From Collinsella sp. (GTDB lineage Bacteria > Actinomycetota > Coriobacteriia > Coriobacteriales > Coriobacteriaceae), in the NCBI GenBank assembly GCA_031295725.1, contig JAUMNV010000126.1, positions 1 to 32,749 on the forward strand: a stretch of DNA of 32,749 nucleotides, written 5' to 3'. The translations under genes and the position numbers were made by a program. The notes under the pieces were generated by a model. The model was given only the letters and a program-made list of their open reading frames with translations, was not told the DNA's origin and ran no database searches. Positions 30,893-32,749 of the stretch are shown here, in pieces; the stretch's first letter is position 1, and each line of letters begins with the position of its first letter.

Positions 30893-32749
30893 TTACGCGT
30901 GCCAGATCTCGTCGCGGTACTCGCGAATAGTGCGGTCGCTCGAGAACCAGCCGCTCGAGGCGGTGTTGAGCAGTGCCTTGCGGTTCCAAGTCTCCTGGTC
31001 GCCGTAGCTGCCGGTGAGTTTTTCCCATGCATCCACGTAGCTGCGGAAGTCGGCCATGACCAGGTCGGGGTCGTTGTTGTTCATGAGCTCGTTGTAGATG
31101 CTCTCGAAGTTGCCCGAAAGACCCGCAAAGGTATTGTCCTTGAGCTCGTCCATCACGCGGCCCAGGCGCTCGCGGTCGCCGTTGAGGGTATCCCACGCAA
31201 AGTAGCTGTTGGATGCCCAGAGCTGCTCGACCTCGGGGGCGGTCAGGCCAAAGATGGCCTCGTTCTCTCGGCCGGCCAGGTCGGCGATCTCGATGTTGGC
31301 GCCGTCGAGGGTACCCAGCGTAATGGCGCCGTTCATCATGAGCTTCATGTTGGACGTGCCCGAAGCCTCCTTGCCGGCCGTGGAGATCTGCTCCGAGATC
31401 TCGGCGGCGGGGTAGATGAGCTGGGCGTTGCTCACACGGAAGTTGGGGATAAAGCAGACCTTCATGACCTCGTTCACGCGCGGGTCGTTGTTGATGACGT
31501 CGGCCACGGAGTTAATGAGGCGGATGGTCTCCTTGGCAAAGGTGTAGCTCGAGGCGGCCTTGCCGCTAAAGATGAAGGTCGTCGGCGTCACGTGGAAGTT
31601 GGGATCGGCGATGCGACGGTTGTAGATGTCCATCACCTTCATGATGTTCATGAGCTGGCGCTTGTAGGCATGGAAGCGCTTAACCTGAACATCGAAGACG
31701 GTGTTGGGGTCGATGACCAGACCGGTCTCGGCCTTAACGTAGGCGGCCAGGCGCTCCTTGTTGGCGCGCTTGGAGGCACCCACGGCCTTCAGGAACTCGG
31801 TGTCGTTCTGGAATTCCTTGAGCTTCTCCAGCTCAAAGGCGTCCTTCAGCCAGCCATCGCCAATGGCCTCGGTCACGAGCTTGGCATAGGTGGGGTTGGC
31901 CTCGGCAAAGAAGCGACGGTGCGAGATGCCGTTGGTCTTGTTGTTGAACTTCTCGGGCGTCAGGGCATAGAAGTCCTTGAGCACGATGTTCTTGATGATG
32001 TCGGAGTGGATCTTTGCCACGCCGTTGACGCTATGGCTGCAGATCACAGACAGGTTGGCCATGCGAATCTCGCCGTCCCACAGAATGGCGGTCTGGCGCA
32101 GGCGCTCCTGCCAGCCCTCCTGCGTGGTGTCGAACGACTCGTGCCAACGACGGCTGATCTCGTCGATGATCTGGTACACGCGGGGGAGGAGCTTGGAGAA
32201 CGTGCCGATGGGCCACTTCTCCAGAGCCTCGGGCAGGATGGTGTGGTTAGTGTAGCTCACGACCTGCGTCACGATGTTCCAGGCGTCGTCCCACTCGAGC
32301 TTCTTCTCGTCGATGAGGATACGCATGAGCTCGGGGCCGCACATGGCGGGGTGGGTATCGTTGGTATGGATGGCCACAAACTGCGGCAGCAGCTCCCAGT
32401 TCGCGCCGTGCTCCTTCTCAAAGGTGTCGAGCAGGCTGTAGATGCCGGCCGAGACAAACAGGTACTCCTGCTTCAGTCGCAGCAGACGGCCGTGCTCGCC
32501 GGCGTCGTTGGGGTAAAGGATGGCGCTGATGGCCTCGGCCTCGGCGCGCTCGGCATCGGCCAGGGCATAGTCGCCGCGGTTGAAGGCCTCCAGATCGAAG
32601 TGCTCCTCGACCGGCTCGGCGGCCCAGACGCGCAGCTTGTTGACGGTCTCGCCGGCATAGCCCACGACGGGGATGTCATAAGGGACGGCCAGGATATCCT
32701 GCGTGTCCACCGTGCGGTAGAACGTGCGGCCGTTCTCCTCAAAGCCCTC
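30893..32749 (-). CDS. glgP: Glycogen/starch phosphorylase, 5' part outside the window
   Basis: 618 codons of a GT35 phosphorylase are present; the frame is open to the right edge, so roughly the first 190 residues of a protein of about 800 are missing. It releases glucose-1-phosphate from glucan ends using phosphate and pyridoxal phosphate. The cofactor lysine is in SGTSNMKLMMNGAITLGTLDGANIE (codon at 31343-31345). Other family blocks include IHTNDTHPAM, NGISHRRFF and the VQVKRFHAYKRQLMNI segment. The GTG at 32710 is not taken as the start because homologous sequence continues upstream of it (ENGRTFYRTV). It is the first visible gene of the glg cluster. Confidence 0.96.
   Translation of the reverse strand, partial: EGFEENGRTFYRTVDTQDILAVPYDIPVVGYAGETVNKLRVWAAEPVEEHFDLEAFNRGDYALADAERAEAEAISAILYPNDAGEHGRLLRLKQEYLFVSAGIYSLLDTFEKEHGANWELLPQFVAIHTNDTHPAMCGPELMRILIDEKKLEWDDAWNIVTQVVSYTNHTILPEALEKWPIGTFSKLLPRVYQIIDEISRRWHESFDTTQEGWQERLRQTAILWDGEIRMANLSVICSHSVNGVAKIHSDIIKNIVLKDFYALTPEKFNNKTNGISHRRFFAEANPTYAKLVTEAIGDGWLKDAFELEKLKEFQNDTEFLKAVGASKRANKERLAAYVKAETGLVIDPNTVFDVQVKRFHAYKRQLMNIMKVMDIYNRRIADPNFHVTPTTFIFSGKAASSYTFAKETIRLINSVADVINNDPRVNEVMKVCFIPNFRVSNAQLIYPAAEISEQISTAGKEASGTSNMKLMMNGAITLGTLDGANIEIADLAGRENEAIFGLTAPEVEQLWASNSYFAWDTLNGDRERLGRVMDELKDNTFAGLSGNFESIYNELMNNNDPDLVMADFRSYVDAWEKLTGSYGDQETWNRKALLNTASSGWFSSDRTIREYRDEIWHA

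Overview
The window looks like chromosomal DNA from a high-GC member of the Coriobacteriia, most likely Collinsella or a close relative. This is an inference from the gene set, the codon choice (C/G at third positions in most genes) and the glgC-glgD pair next to a malto-oligosaccharide gene; no rRNA or tRNA is present to confirm it. Almost all of the sequence is accounted for by 17 protein genes: 16 complete chromosomal or IS genes and one, glgP, cut by the right edge.

Layout. 1-2206 (minus): a FucO-type iron alcohol dehydrogenase and a DUF1275/YoaK membrane protein, each with its own terminator. 2459-4606 (plus): a YgiQ-family radical SAM protein with basic, glycine-rich tails. 4748-6048: an apparently intact IS3-family element with a single-frame transposase. 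6087-9507 (minus): a tightly overlapping adaptor / ABC ATPase / MacB-type permease operon. 9640-14753 (minus): a VanW-like plus L,D-transpeptidase cell-wall enzyme, a single-chain L-serine dehydratase, and metK. 15050-22268 (plus): gltX, priA, def, fmt and rsmB, a translation and replication-restart housekeeping run. 22410-32749 (minus): a glycogen cluster read as glgP, glgC, glgD, glgA and a GH13-GH77 fusion, followed by a small FmdB zinc-ribbon gene.

How the genes work together. GlgC/GlgD would make ADP-glucose, GlgA would build the glucan, GlgP would shorten it to glucose-1-phosphate, and the two-domain GH13-GH77 protein would hydrolyse and rearrange the released malto-oligosaccharides. 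No branching enzyme (glgB) or debranching enzyme (glgX) is visible here. def, fmt and gltX/metK all serve translation initiation or charging; fmt and rsmB overlap by four bases.

Most unusual points. (1) GlgA carries a C-terminal tail of about 230 residues made almost only of K, A, T, E, P, V and R, resembling the C-terminal domain of histone H1. (2) A cyclomaltodextrinase-like GH13 enzyme and a 4-alpha-glucanotransferase are fused in one 1098-residue chain with both sets of catalytic residues present. (3) Four different long inverted repeats (65-121 bp) sit in separate intergenic gaps, and half of one of them abuts the IS3 element, which lacks a target duplication. I see no CRISPR array, prophage, toxin-antitoxin pair or defence island. 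The rest of the window is ordinary, and I do not claim a new defence or mobile system.
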